11,996 nt of DNA, taken from Pseudomonadota bacterium (GTDB taxonomy: Bacteria > Pseudomonadota > Alphaproteobacteria > Rhizobiales > Xanthobacteraceae). The stretch is from positions 1 to 11,996 of the forward strand of contig JAEZBA010000413.1 in the NCBI GenBank assembly GCA_023430245.1. Reading direction: 5' to 3'. Under the pieces are notes generated by a model that saw only the letters and a list, made by a program, of their open reading frames with translations, searched no databases and was not told the origin of the DNA. A program made the position numbers and the translations under genes. Shown in pieces: positions 1-5,480 of the stretch (position 1 is its first letter; each line of letters opens with the position of its first letter).

Positions 1-44
1 ATCCTCGGGTGATGGCGACTTATTTGGGCAAGAGCGCGGGGTAG
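1..44 (+). CDS. C-terminal end of a probable LivG/LivF-type ABC transporter ATP-binding protein (partial)
   Basis: Only the last 13 complete codons are inside the window, followed by TAG at 42-44. They read PRVMATYLGKSAG, and the base pair before them fits Asp or Asn. ATP-binding subunits of branched-chain amino acid (HAAT) ABC transporters very often end in a D/N-P-x-V-x-x-A-Y-L-G motif, which this fragment matches. Such transporters often flank aromatic-acid degradation genes in Bradyrhizobium and Rhodopseudomonas. The call rests on a short motif, and the rest of the gene lies outside the window. Confidence 0.5.
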   Translation, partial: PRVMATYLGKSAG

Positions 45-70
45 AACAACTTCGCATTCGCAAATCTATC

Positions 71-137
71 CGTTCGTCCCCGCGAAAGCGGGGACCCAGA
101 GTTAAGGACTGGATCCCCGCTTTCGCGGGGATGAACG
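71..137. repeat. Compound palindromic intergenic repeat (two GC hairpins in inverted orientation)
   Basis: Two 29-nt arms (71-99 and 109-137) are inverted copies matching at 27 of 29 positions, with a 9-nt spacer. Each arm is itself a hairpin: CCCCGC-GAAA-GCGGGG on the left and CCCCGC-TTTC-GCGGGG on the right. The element lies between the end of the upstream transporter gene and the acyl-CoA dehydrogenase. The 'CCCGCGAAAGCGGG ... TGGATCCCCGCTTTCGCGGGGATGA' style is a dispersed, probably non-autonomous repeat in many alpha- and other proteobacteria. It may act as a bidirectional terminator or mRNA-stabilising structure. The open frame on the minus strand across it is only a translation of the repeat. 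Confidence 0.85.
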
Positions 138-163
138 GAGGAGGGAGCTACGAAGAACAATAA

Positions 164-176
164 TAGGAGCAGCATC
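164..176 (+). promoter_or_regulatory. Ribosome binding site for the acyl-CoA dehydrogenase
   Basis: AGGAG at about 166-170 is followed by a short spacer and then GTG at 177. It supports the GTG start. No convincing -35/-10 pair was seen between the repeat and this site. Confidence 0.6.
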
Positions 177-1328
177 GTGGATTTTTCATTCACCGAGGAG
201 CAGATCCTTCTGCGCGACTCTGTGCGCAAGCTGATGGACCGTGTCGCAACACCGGACTATGTCGCGCGCGTCGACCGCGAGAAGTCGTTTCCGCACGAAT
301 TGTTTGAAGCCTGGACCGAGGCCGGTCTGTTCGGCCTGCCGTTCCCCGAAGACCTCGGCGGTTCAGGCGGCAGCGTGCTCGACCTTGCGCTGGTCTCCGA
401 AGAGATCGGAAAGACTAGCGCTGACCTTGTCATGGCTTACGCCGGCGGATTGTTCTGCGGCCTGACCGTCGCGCGCAAGGGCTCCGAGGAACAGAAGCGG
501 AAGTGGATTCCGGCGCAGATCGAGGGCCGGATCAAGTTTTCCATCGGCATTTCCGAACCCGATGCCGGCTCCGATGTCGGCGCCATCCGCACGGTGGCGC
601 GCAAGGACGGCAACGACTGGATTCTCAACGGCCACAAGGTCTGGCAATCGGGTGCGGGCGCGAAGGACAACGTGATCTGCCTCTATGCGCGCACCGATAT
701 GGATGCGCATTACCGGCAGGGCATGTCGCTATTTCTGGTCGACAACGATCGTCCAGGCGTATCGATGAAGAAGCTCGATATGCTCGGGCGCTATTGCATG
801 GGCACCTATGAGGTCACGCTGGACAATGTGCGCGTGCCGGAGGATCAGCTGATCGGCGGCGTCAACAAGGGCTGGGATTGTCTCCTGTCCGGCCTGCAGA
901 CCGAGCGCATCACGGTCGCGGCCTGCGATGTCGGCTCGGCGCAGGGAGCGGTCGATCTGGCGCTGGCGTACGCCAAGGAGCGCAAGCAGTTCGGCCGCCC
1001 GATCGGGAACTTCCAGTCAATCGCGCACATGCTGGCCGACATGCAGACCGAGGTCGAGGCGGCGCGCTCATTGATGTATCGCGCCGCCTGGATGGTCGAC
1101 GCCGGGAAGAACGCCATGAACGAAATCAACATGGCGAAGCTGTTCGCCTCCGAAGTCTATGTAAAGGTCGCCAATCTCGGTATGCAGATATACGGCGGCA
1201 ACGGTTACAGCATGGAATATCCGATGCAGCGGCACTACCGCGATTCACGCATCGCCACCGTGGTGGCCGGCACCTCCCAGATCATGCGCAACATGATCGC
1301 CGGCGGCATGGGGCTGAAGCCGCAATAG
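177..1328 (+). CDS. Acyl-CoA dehydrogenase (isovaleryl-/long-chain-type active site)
   Basis: A 383-aa FAD flavoenzyme predicted to introduce an alpha,beta double bond into an acyl-CoA in the cytoplasm, passing electrons to ETF. The normal domain order is complete: N-terminal helical domain (about 1-115), middle beta domain with the FAD/substrate signature FSIGISEPDAGSD (about 121-133), and C-terminal helical domain with KERKQFGRPIGNFQ and IYGGNGYSMEYPMQRHYRD. The loop that carries the catalytic Glu in medium/short-chain enzymes reads VVAGTS, so Ala364 replaces Glu. A Glu is present instead at 243 (QTERITVAA), the position used by isovaleryl-CoA and long-chain acyl-CoA dehydrogenases, so the enzyme should be active. 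The GTG start is supported by AGGAG just upstream. The substrate cannot be read from sequence. It lies beside CoA-linked and aromatic catabolic genes, which suggests a degradative role. Confidence 0.93.
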   Translation: MDFSFTEEQILLRDSVRKLMDRVATPDYVARVDREKSFPHELFEAWTEAGLFGLPFPEDLGGSGGSVLDLALVSEEIGKTSADLVMAYAGGLFCGLTVARKGSEEQKRKWIPAQIEGRIKFSIGISEPDAGSDVGAIRTVARKDGNDWILNGHKVWQSGAGAKDNVICLYARTDMDAHYRQGMSLFLVDNDRPGVSMKKLDMLGRYCMGTYEVTLDNVRVPEDQLIGGVNKGWDCLLSGLQTERITVAACDVGSAQGAVDLALAYAKERKQFGRPIGNFQSIAHMLADMQTEVEAARSLMYRAAWMVDAGKNAMNEINMAKLFASEVYVKVANLGMQIYGGNGYSMEYPMQRHYRDSRIATVVAGTSQIMRNMIAGGMGLKPQ

Positions 1329-1383
1329 CGGCCGCCACCGGCTCTGGCACGTCACCATGAGGAGCGAGCATTACTGGCAGTTT

Positions 1384-1410
1384 ACGCAGCCAGCGTGAAC
1401 TTGGCTGCGT
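1384..1410. repeat. Perfect 9-bp inverted repeat (hairpin) after the acyl-CoA dehydrogenase
   Basis: Arms ACGCAGCCA (1384-1392) and TGGCTGCGT (1402-1410) are exact reverse complements around a 9-nt loop. It sits 56 nt past the dehydrogenase stop. There is no T-tract on either side, so it is at best a factor-dependent terminator or an mRNA 3'-end stabiliser. Confidence 0.6.
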
Positions 1411-1440
1411 GTGAGCCTCGAAGGGCGACGGCCGGGCGTT

Positions 1441-1477
1441 CATCCTTCGAGGGCCGCTTCGCGGCCACCTCAGGATG
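1441..1477. repeat. Bradyrhizobium-style dispersed palindromic repeat
   Basis: Outer arms CATCCT (1441-1446) and AGGATG (1472-1477) enclose a perfect inner hairpin, GGCCGC-TTC-GCGGCC (1452-1466). The pattern 'CATCCTTCGAGG...hairpin...CCTCAGGATGA' is a very common intergenic palindrome in Bradyrhizobium, Rhodopseudomonas and relatives. It lies between two convergent genes and could terminate transcription from both sides. Confidence 0.7.
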
Positions 1478-1506
1478 ACGGGGAGATAGGGCAGGGTGGG
1501 GAGTGA

Positions 1507-2643
1507 TTACACGGCGCTCTGTTTCCGCTTTTCCCATTCTGCCACGAACTTCGGCGCCACTTTGCGGATGCGCTCGATGTCCATGCGGCCGGTGCGCGAG
1601 AGATACGACATGGCGAAGTCATAAGGCGGCAGCGCCATATACGTTCCGAAACTCTCGTACCATTCGGCGCTGGCATTGGCGGCCCTGACCAGCTTGTCGA
1701 GGATCGGTTTGCGCTGCGCTTCGTAAGATGAAAGCGCAGCCGTCACGTCGCGCGGATTGGCCTTGATCGCGCGGGCCAGTGCGATGGCGTCCTCGATCGC
1801 AAGTCGCGTGCCGGAGCCGATCGAAAAATGCGCGGTGTGCAGCGCATCGCCGAGGATCACCTTGTTGCCAGCGGACCAGCGCTGATTGTGGACGATGGGG
1901 AATTGCCGCCAGATCGAGCGGTTCGAGATCAACGGATGACCCTCCAGCGTCTGGGCGAAGATGCGCTCCAGCGTGGAGCGGGTTTCGTCCTCGCTCATCC
2001 TGTCGAACCCTGCCGCGAAGAAGGTCTGCTCGCCGCATTCGACCAGGAACGTGCTCATGCCCGGGGAAAAGCGGTAGTGGTGAGCGTTGACCGGCCCGTG
2101 TGGCGTGTCGAGAAAGGTCTGACTCAGGGTGTCGAACACCTTCGTCGTGCCGAACCAGGCGAAGCGGTTGGTGAGATAAGACACACTCGCGCCGAATGCG
2201 GCTTCATCGGAGCGCCGCACCAGCGACGACACGCCGTCGGCGCCGACGATCATGTCGGCATCGGCGAATTCGGACAGGTCGCTCACCGTGTGGTTGAAGG
2301 TCACGGCGATGCCTTCGTTGCGCACCTGCTTCTGCAACAACTGCAGGAGATGCAGCCGGCCGATGGCGGTGAAGCCGATCCCGTCCAGCATGACGGTTTC
2401 GCCACGGTGATGGATCGCAATACCGCTCCAGCGCTCGAGTTCCGGCGTAATCGCGTTGAAGATCGCCGGATCGTCCTCCTTGAGAAATTCAAGCGCATCC
2501 TCGGAAAAGACGACACCGAATCCGAAGGTGGAATCGGATGCGTTCTGCTCGATCACGTCGAGCGAAAGGTCGAGGCCGCTGCGTTTCAGCAGCAGCGACA
2601 GGTAAAGTCCCGCCGGACCGGCGCCCACGATCACGATTCGCAT
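1507..2643 (-). CDS. FAD-dependent monooxygenase, salicylyl-CoA 5-hydroxylase / anthraniloyl-CoA monooxygenase-like, single domain
   Basis: A 378-aa class A flavoprotein hydroxylase predicted to use NAD(P)H and O2 to hydroxylate an aromatic ring. Motifs: Rossmann GAGPAG at 7-12, the DG motif GADGVSS at 134-140, and the second FAD motif GDALHTAHFSIGSGT at 265-279. The segment TFGFGVVFS (39-47) and the HTAHFSIGSGT form of the GD motif are characteristic of the monooxygenase half of salicylyl-CoA 5-hydroxylase and 2-aminobenzoyl-CoA monooxygenase/reductase. Those proteins can carry a fused C-terminal Old-Yellow-Enzyme-type reductase domain of about 400 aa; here the protein stops after the monooxygenase domain. 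The ATG at 2643 is chosen because MRIVIVGAGPAG begins there; the frame stays open upstream only as non-homologous sequence. No clear Shine-Dalgarno is visible. It is divergent from the BKACE gene with a shared 111-nt control region. Ring hydroxylation is well supported; the exact substrate is inference. Confidence 0.88.
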   Translation of the reverse strand: MRIVIVGAGPAGLYLSLLLKRSGLDLSLDVIEQNASDSTFGFGVVFSEDALEFLKEDDPAIFNAITPELERWSGIAIHHRGETVMLDGIGFTAIGRLHLLQLLQKQVRNEGIAVTFNHTVSDLSEFADADMIVGADGVSSLVRRSDEAAFGASVSYLTNRFAWFGTTKVFDTLSQTFLDTPHGPVNAHHYRFSPGMSTFLVECGEQTFFAAGFDRMSEDETRSTLERIFAQTLEGHPLISNRSIWRQFPIVHNQRWSAGNKVILGDALHTAHFSIGSGTRLAIEDAIALARAIKANPRDVTAALSSYEAQRKPILDKLVRAANASAEWYESFGTYMALPPYDFAMSYLSRTGRMDIERIRKVAPKFVAEWEKRKQSAV

Positions 2644-2672
2644 TGGCAAAACCCGCTTTGAACGCTTGCCAA
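2643..2672 (-). promoter_or_regulatory. Inverted repeat overlapping the monooxygenase start codon
   Basis: TTGGCAA (2643-2649) and TTGCCAA (2666-2672) are exact 7-nt reverse complements separated by 16 nt. One arm runs into the first base of the monooxygenase ATG. In that mRNA it would form a leader hairpin ending at the start codon, which may matter because no Shine-Dalgarno is visible. It could equally be a DNA operator. Confidence 0.4.
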
Positions 2673-2673
2673 A

Positions 2674-2703
2674 TTGACAAACGGCTCGGCCGGTGTCCAT
2701 ACT
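2674..2703 (+). promoter_or_regulatory. Candidate sigma70 promoter for the BKACE gene
   Basis: A consensus -35 TTGACA at 2674-2679 is followed by an 18-nt spacer and CATACT (4 of 6 to TATAAT) at 2698-2703. The start codon is at 2755. The -10 lies inside the palindrome at 2696-2715, consistent with repression by a DNA-binding protein. Prediction only. Confidence 0.5.
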
Positions 2704-2715
2704 AAATGGTATGGA
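2696..2715. promoter_or_regulatory. Palindromic operator between divergent monooxygenase and BKACE genes
   Basis: Perfect 7-bp arms TCCATAC (2696-2702) and GTATGGA (2709-2715) flank a 6-bp centre. The palindrome overlaps the plus-strand -10 candidate (2698-2703). It also overlaps a minus-strand -10 candidate, TAGTAT (2704 down to 2699), whose -35 candidate TTGTAT lies at 2727-2722, 17 nt away. The TGGTAT core (2707-2712) recurs in the region upstream of the GntR gene, so that FCD-type regulator is a plausible ligand. Binding is inference. Confidence 0.55.
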
Positions 2716-2754
2716 TGCGGGATACAAACCCGTGCGGTCAGGGAGTACGCGCCT

Positions 2755-3663
2755 ATGAGCACGAACAAGGTCATCGTTACCATTGCGCCGACCGGAGGCA
2801 TGGCCGGCAAGGCTCAGAATCCGAATCTGCCCACCCAGCCGCAGGAAATCGCAGACGACGTGTTCCGCTGCTACAATGCCGGCGCGAGCCTGGTTGCGGT
2901 GCATGCGCGCCGACCGGACGATCTGGCAACCTGTAATCCGGATATCTATCGCGACATCAATGCGCGCATCCGCGAGAAGTGCGACATCATCATCAACAAC
3001 TCGACCGGCGGCGGCATCAACGGCGACATTGTGCGCGAGGGACCGAACGGCTATCCCGAGATCATCTTCGAGGAGCGCATCAAGGGCATGGAGGCGGGGG
3101 CAGAGATGTGCACCCTCGACCCGACCACCATCATCGCGACCTATGAGGGCCGCGAGATCCTGATGAATACCTCGCCGACGCGCTGCATGTATCTCGCGAA
3201 GGAAATGCAGAAGCGCGGCATCAAGCCGGAATGGGAAGTGTTTTCGCCGACCCATCTGTTGCAGGACGTGCAGGCCTGCCTCGATGCCGGGCTGGATACC
3301 AAGCCGTATTTCGTCAACTTCGTGCTTAACGTGCATCGCGGTTTTCAGGGCGCCATGCCCTACACCCCGAAGATCCTGCAGCAGATGGTCGAGATGATGC
3401 CGGAAGGCGCGATCTTCAACGTCAGCGCCGTTGGCATCGCGCAGCTCAATGCCGCGGTGCAGTCGCTGCTGCTCGGCGGCCATGTGCGGGTGGGGCTGGA
3501 GGACAATCTATATTATTCGAAGGGCCGGCTTGCCAACAATGTCGAACTGGTGGAGCGCATCGTGCGCATCATCCGGGAGTTCGGGCTCGAGCCTGCGACG
3601 CCCGCGGAGGCGCGGGATATTATCGGCCTGCCGCAGCTACGCGCGAAGAGCGCGGCTGAGTAA
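2755..3663 (+). CDS. BKACE-family beta-keto acid cleavage enzyme (DUF849, Kce-like)
   Basis: A 302-aa TIM-barrel protein of the family that condenses a beta-keto acid with acetyl-CoA and cleaves it to acetoacetate and a new acyl-CoA, using a divalent metal. Family signatures: PTGG near residue 12, INNSTGG at 80-86, GGHVRVGLEDN at 241-251, and the C-terminal ATPAEARDIIGL. With the offset given by this alignment, the metal Glu of Kce (E230) is E249, its R226 is R245 and its D231 is D250. The usual metal-binding H-x-H is A48-V-H50, so the first His is missing. The residue matching the amino-group-binding Glu14 of Kce is Met16. The substrate is therefore unlikely to be 3-keto-5-aminohexanoate. 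The ATG at 2755 is preferred over an upstream in-frame TTG at 2674 because family homology starts there and GGGAG lies just before it. Confidence 0.9.
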   Translation: MSTNKVIVTIAPTGGMAGKAQNPNLPTQPQEIADDVFRCYNAGASLVAVHARRPDDLATCNPDIYRDINARIREKCDIIINNSTGGGINGDIVREGPNGYPEIIFEERIKGMEAGAEMCTLDPTTIIATYEGREILMNTSPTRCMYLAKEMQKRGIKPEWEVFSPTHLLQDVQACLDAGLDTKPYFVNFVLNVHRGFQGAMPYTPKILQQMVEMMPEGAIFNVSAVGIAQLNAAVQSLLLGGHVRVGLEDNLYYSKGRLANNVELVERIVRIIREFGLEPATPAEARDIIGLPQLRAKSAAE

Positions 3664-3675
3664 TGGCGTCCGCAT

Positions 3676-3695
3676 GAACGCTGTGAGCGGCGTTC
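3676..3695. repeat. Short inverted repeat after the BKACE stop
   Basis: GAACGC (3676-3681) and GCGTTC (3690-3695) are exact reverse complements around 8 nt, starting 13 nt after the stop codon. No T-tract follows, so it is only a weak candidate for a transcript-end structure. Confidence 0.35.
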
Positions 3696-3794
3696 TGCTG
3701 AGGGGCAGATCTGGGAGGTTTCCGGATATGGCGTGCCCAAAATAAGGGCGCTCAGCGGCAGCGAGCACGGAACGATAGCCGGACACTGGAAACC

Positions 3795-3820
3795 GGAACT
3801 GACCTTGTGCGTTCAGTTCC
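3795..3820. repeat. Inverted repeat upstream of the small secreted protein gene
   Basis: GGAACTGA (3795-3802) and TCAGTTCC (3813-3820) are perfect 8-nt reverse complements with a 10-nt centre, 28 nt upstream of the ATG at 3849. It could be an operator or an mRNA leader hairpin. The rest of the 3664-3848 spacer shows no convincing promoter. Confidence 0.45.
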
Positions 3821-3848
3821 AACCAGTCGACAGCCATGGACCATTGTC

Positions 3849-4256
3849 ATGCAAAGCCGCTTCAGCGCCATTTTTGCTCTCCCCGTTTTCGTTGCATGTG
3901 TTTTGACCTTACCGGTCGGTCCGGCCCATAGCGCCGACGCCGTTCCGGGTTTCGACGTCGAGCCGACCTGCCGCGGGGCGACTCGGCCGGAGGCGGCCAT
4001 GCGCGATAAGAGCAACGAAGCCTCGCGCCAGATCTGCATCGACCAGGAAACGCGAGCCCGGGACGCGCTACGCGACAATTGGGCCGGTTTCCCGGCGGAG
4101 CACCGCGCAAGCTGCATCAAGACCACGACCGTCGGCGGCATCCCAAGCTATGTTCAGTTGCAGACCTGCCTGGAGACCCGCCGCGATGCCTCAAAGATCC
4201 GGAACAGGGAGGACAGTGGCGCTGCGACGACCGGGCTGGAGTCAACGCCAAGGTAA
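3849..4256 (+). CDS. Small secreted cysteine-containing protein of unknown function
   Basis: A 135-aa protein starting MQSRFSAIFALPVFVACVLT, a clear Sec signal peptide: Arg4, then a hydrophobic core, then cleavage expected after the AHS/AHSA region (about 26-29). The mature part has four cysteines (C41, C63, C89, C107), enough for two disulfides in the periplasm. A central segment (QICIDQETRARDALRDNW) is helical in character and is followed by a GG-P-SYVQLQTCLE motif. Small periplasmic proteins with this Cys pattern are, as I recall, frequent in Bradyrhizobium-type genomes without a known function. An in-frame GTG at 3807 would add 14 residues before the signal peptide and is less likely. No link to the catabolic genes is apparent. 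Confidence 0.75.
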   Translation: MQSRFSAIFALPVFVACVLTLPVGPAHSADAVPGFDVEPTCRGATRPEAAMRDKSNEASRQICIDQETRARDALRDNWAGFPAEHRASCIKTTTVGGIPSYVQLQTCLETRRDASKIRNREDSGAATTGLESTPR

Positions 4257-4348
4257 GGCGTAACGCCCTCATCGCGGGCTTTGGCGAATGTGGATACGAC
4301 TCAGTTAGATTCGCATGGCATCTTCCGGATGTCGGCGAGACTAAGTTC

Positions 4349-4654
4349 ATGCCTTTCGTCTATATCCTTGGCACCAGAACCCCGCGCGGTCCGATCTCCT
4401 ATGTCGGCTGGACGCTGGATCTCGCGCGCCGGCTCGAGCAGCACAATGCAGGGAAAGGCGCGCGAACCACGCGCGGCCGCATGTGGTCGCTGTTGTATTC
4501 GGAAAGCTTTGAGACGCGCGAAGACGCGATGAGCCGCGAGTGGCACCTCAAGCGCGACCGGAAATTCCGCAAGGACGTGCTGCGCGCTCTTGCTACTCCG
4601 CCGCCACCATCCCGGGGAAAGCGTGCTCGATCAGCCGCTTCTGCACCCCGGTGA
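4349..4654 (+). CDS. GIY-YIG domain protein (YhbQ/UPF0213-like)
   Basis: A 101-aa protein whose first 80 residues form a stand-alone GIY-YIG nuclease-fold domain. It has FVYIL at 3-7 (GIY-equivalent), SYVGWT at 17-22 (YIG-equivalent), the catalytic-type Arg in DLARRLEQHNAGKGA (24-38), the TRGR/LLYSE segment and a Glu-containing helix SREWHLKRDRKF (62-73). Such single-domain proteins are widespread in bacteria. DNA or RNA cleavage is implied by fold, but the cellular role is mostly unproven. The ATG at 4349 is chosen because homology begins there. The frame continues through 20 extra residues (82-101, Pro- and Arg-rich) that lie wholly opposite the 3' end of the GntR gene. The two genes overlap tail-to-tail by 62 nt. 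Confidence 0.8.
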   Translation: MPFVYILGTRTPRGPISYVGWTLDLARRLEQHNAGKGARTTRGRMWSLLYSESFETREDAMSREWHLKRDRKFRKDVLRALATPPPPSRGKRARSAASAPR

Positions 4655-5393
4655 GGTGGGCGCGCATCGCGGCTTCCGCCTGCGCGGCATTGCGCTCGGC
4701 GATCGCGTTCGCGATCTTGCGATGATCGGCGGCATAGACCGCCTGATTGTTGATGCAATGCGCGGTTTCGCGGCCGTGCCGCCAGGCTCCTTCCAGAGCC
4801 GTTTCCAGCATGGCGTCGAAAATTGCGATCAGCAGCGGGTTGCGTGCCGCCGCTGAAATCCGCCGGTGGAAAGCCGCATCCGCCTTTTCATAGGATAGTG
4901 GGTCTCTCGCGTCGCGGCTGGCATCCGCCGCTTCGAACAGCCGGTCGATGTCGCCGCCGGTCGCGCGCAGGGCCGCAAGCCGCGCCTGCATCGGCTCGAC
5001 CGCGAGACGCGCTTCCAGCGTATCGACCGGATTGGTCAGCCGCGACATTTCGTGGACCAAGCTTTCGGTTGCGTGCCGCGCATCGGTTGCGAAGGTGCCG
5101 CGGCCGTGCTGCCGGCTGATGCGGCCCTCGGCTTCGAGCAACCCGAGGGCCTGCCGCAAGACGCGACGGCTCACGCCGAGTTCTTCCGACAACTCGCGCT
5201 CGGACGGCAGCCGACCTGAACCAAGCCGTCCGGGGCCGCGTAATCGGCCGCCCTCGATCATTGCGCGAATGCGCTCCGCCGCATCGCGATAATGCAGCTT
5301 CGCTTCGGGGCGCGGCGACGTGTCACGCGCGACCGAAGGCGAGATGGTCATGCCGTGAGAGAGTTCGTCCACTGCAGGCTCCGCCCGATCCAT
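4593..5393 (-). CDS. GntR-family transcriptional regulator, FadR/FCD subfamily
   Basis: A 266-aa regulator. The winged helix-turn-helix spans about 33-102, with LPSERELSEELGVSRRVLRQ (62-81) as the recognition region and GRGTFA as the wing. The C-terminal all-helical FCD effector domain spans about 125-255. Its four usual metal ligands are present as D172, H176 (ADAAFH), H224 (ADHRKI) and H246 (MRAHL), so it probably binds a carboxylate effector through a metal. It is divergent from the gentisate dioxygenase-like gene across 126 nt full of palindromes. This makes it the probable local regulator, likely an autorepressor relieved by a pathway acid (inference). The start is uncertain: ATG 5393 leaves almost no leader after the best -10, while in-frame ATG 5351 (252 aa) keeps both domains whole. 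Neither has a good Shine-Dalgarno. Confidence 0.9.
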   Translation of the reverse strand: MDRAEPAVDELSHGMTISPSVARDTSPRPEAKLHYRDAAERIRAMIEGGRLRGPGRLGSGRLPSERELSEELGVSRRVLRQALGLLEAEGRISRQHGRGTFATDARHATESLVHEMSRLTNPVDTLEARLAVEPMQARLAALRATGGDIDRLFEAADASRDARDPLSYEKADAAFHRRISAAARNPLLIAIFDAMLETALEGAWRHGRETAHCINNQAVYAADHRKIANAIAERNAAQAEAAMRAHLTGVQKRLIEHAFPGMVAAE

Positions 5394-5405
5394 TGGTCCG
5401 GAAAA

Positions 5406-5434
5406 TGTATACCAATACGCACCATTTCTGCAAA
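5406..5434 (-). promoter_or_regulatory. Candidate promoter for the GntR gene
   Basis: On the minus strand, TTTGCA (5434-5429) and TATACA (5411-5406) are separated by 17 nt. Transcription would start near 5399, only about 6 nt before the ATG at 5393. That implies an almost leaderless mRNA or use of the ATG at 5351. Both palindromes listed below overlap it. Prediction only. Confidence 0.4.
5407..5418. promoter_or_regulatory. Palindromic site GTAT-N4-ATAC in the GntR/dioxygenase control region
   Basis: The 12-bp site has 4-bp arms GTAT (5407-5410) and ATAC (5415-5418) around ACCA, and covers the -10 candidate of the regulator gene. Read on the minus strand it contains TTGGTAT, the half-site style of FCD regulators such as PdhR. 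The core TGGTAT also occurs at 2707-2712 in the other divergent control region. Confidence 0.45.
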
Positions 5435-5442
5435 CTGGTGCG
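5418..5442. promoter_or_regulatory. Perfect inverted repeat, probable operator, upstream of the dioxygenase
   Basis: CGCACCA (5418-5424) and TGGTGCG (5436-5442) are exact 7-bp reverse complements around 11 bp. The element lies just upstream of the dioxygenase -35 candidate and across the regulator's own -35. TGGT half-sites are typical of GntR/FCD operators. Autoregulation with control of the dioxygenase is inferred. Confidence 0.55.
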
Positions 5443-5452
5443 ATTTGCGCGA

Positions 5453-5480
5453 TTGACGGGCGGACCAGCTTTGCTAGCTT
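5453..5480 (+). promoter_or_regulatory. Candidate sigma70 promoter for the dioxygenase gene
   Basis: TTGACG (5453-5458, 5 of 6 to consensus) is followed by 16 nt and TAGCTT (5475-5480, only 3 of 6 to TATAAT). A start near 5487 would give a leader of about 33 nt with GGCGGAG before the ATG. The weak -10 lowers confidence. Confidence 0.4.

Noticed and set aside
20..229. Minus-strand open frame of 69 codons at the left edge
   Set aside because: It is a translation of the palindromic repeat (the well-known 'HPRESGDP...SRGRT' artefact) and overlaps the real start region of the acyl-CoA dehydrogenase.
1828..2661. 277-codon plus-strand frame opposite the monooxygenase
   Set aside because: Shadow frame with no domain; the opposite strand encodes a clear flavoprotein.
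2644..3483. Upstream extension of the monooxygenase frame to 658 codons
   Set aside because: It runs antisense through the BKACE gene; flavoprotein homology starts exactly at the ATG at 2643.
3769..3813. Possible EcfG-type promoter (GGAAC ... CGTT) before the secreted protein gene
   Set aside because: The spacings available (10 or 36 nt) do not match the required 16-17 nt.
4079..4348. N-terminal extension of the GIY-YIG frame by 90 codons
   Set aside because: It overlaps the secreted-protein gene in another frame and has no homology; the domain starts at ATG 4349.
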